A DNA stretch of 64,000 bases from an uncultured Bacteroidia bacterium (GTDB lineage Bacteria > Bacteroidota > Bacteroidia > Bacteroidales > Prolixibacteraceae): the NCBI GenBank assembly GCA_903923905.1, contig CAIXZH010000118.1, positions 22,995 to 86,994 on the forward strand. The letters are read 5' to 3'. Under the pieces are notes generated by a model, which worked only from the letters and a program-made list of their open reading frames with translations, did no database searches and had not been told where the DNA came from. Shown in pieces: positions 63,885-64,000 of this stretch (position 1 is its first letter; each line of letters starts with the position of its first letter). Position numbers and translations under genes: made by a program.

Positions 63885-64000
63885 GATATAATTTTTTTTA
63901 GTTATTAATAATGAATCTAAATACACTACAAATAAACGAAAGAAAACAACGTTTTGTTTAATGTTTATCGTTATATTTTAAACATTAAATATCTAAAATA

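Overview
The window is chromosomal DNA of a member of the Bacteroidota, most likely a free-living or gut-associated carbohydrate degrader of the Bacteroidales/Marinilabiliales type (order is inference). The evidence is a SusC/SusD pair with a FecR/ECF-sigma circuit, -7 elements of the Bacteroidota form TAnnTTTG before several genes, Bacteroidota-type orphan families (DUF6452/DUF6048, DUF4838, FAS1 lipoproteins), and almost no Shine-Dalgarno signals. I saw no rRNA, tRNA, CRISPR array or intact transposon.

1-21 kb is mostly housekeeping and small metabolic genes: the 3' part of dprA, a DEAD-box RNA helicase, a PurF-type amidophosphoribosyltransferase with a SPOR protein, an AhpD-like protein, a U32 peptidase-family protein, an AlbA_2 protein, a secreted beta-propeller/phosphoesterase followed by a GntP-family permease that seems to have lost about 60 internal residues, TerC, an alpha/beta hydrolase, a pyridoxamine-oxidase-like protein, a secreted BNR/sialidase-like protein, a ChaN-like protein, the DUF6452/DUF6048 pair, a membrane metallophosphoesterase with a BFD-like [2Fe-2S] protein, a RelE/ParE-type toxin-antitoxin pair and a SRAP/YedK protein.

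21.8-41.9 kb is a polysaccharide utilisation locus. Two tandem secreted proteins (a GH123-N/DUF6067-like glycosidase and a divergent GH95-like protein) precede an ECF sigma factor, a FecR anti-sigma factor, an STN-containing SusC, SusD and a canonical GH95 enzyme. Beyond an AAA_14/DUF4143 ATPase lie a CBM6-like lipidless secreted protein and a large DUF4838 protein. The layout implies import of an oligosaccharide, trans-envelope signalling through STN-FecR-sigma, and periplasmic or surface removal of L-fucose or L-galactose type ends.

42-53 kb holds an aldo/keto reductase flanked on both sides by short REP-like palindromes, an APC amino-acid permease, a TonB-dependent receptor, a divergent LytS-type sensor (Reg_prop/Y_Y_Y) with a LytTR response regulator, and a second AAA_14/DUF4143 ATPase. 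53.2-56.2 kb is a gene-poor AT-rich accessory patch with palindromic repeats, a relic of an IS630-type transposase and small orphan proteins, two of them secreted. 56-64 kb holds an acyl-CoA ligase, a GH35 beta-galactosidase, a class V aminotransferase, a CarH-like MerR/B12 photoreceptor-type regulator and a triple-FAS1 lipoprotein.

The most unusual items are the GH95-like protein with Glu at the usual catalytic Asp position, the shortened GntP permease, the CarH-like regulator with a complete Wx9EH and ExHxxG signature, the REP-like palindrome family, the probably leaderless terC transcript, and hairpins in PUL and TonB-receptor leaders.
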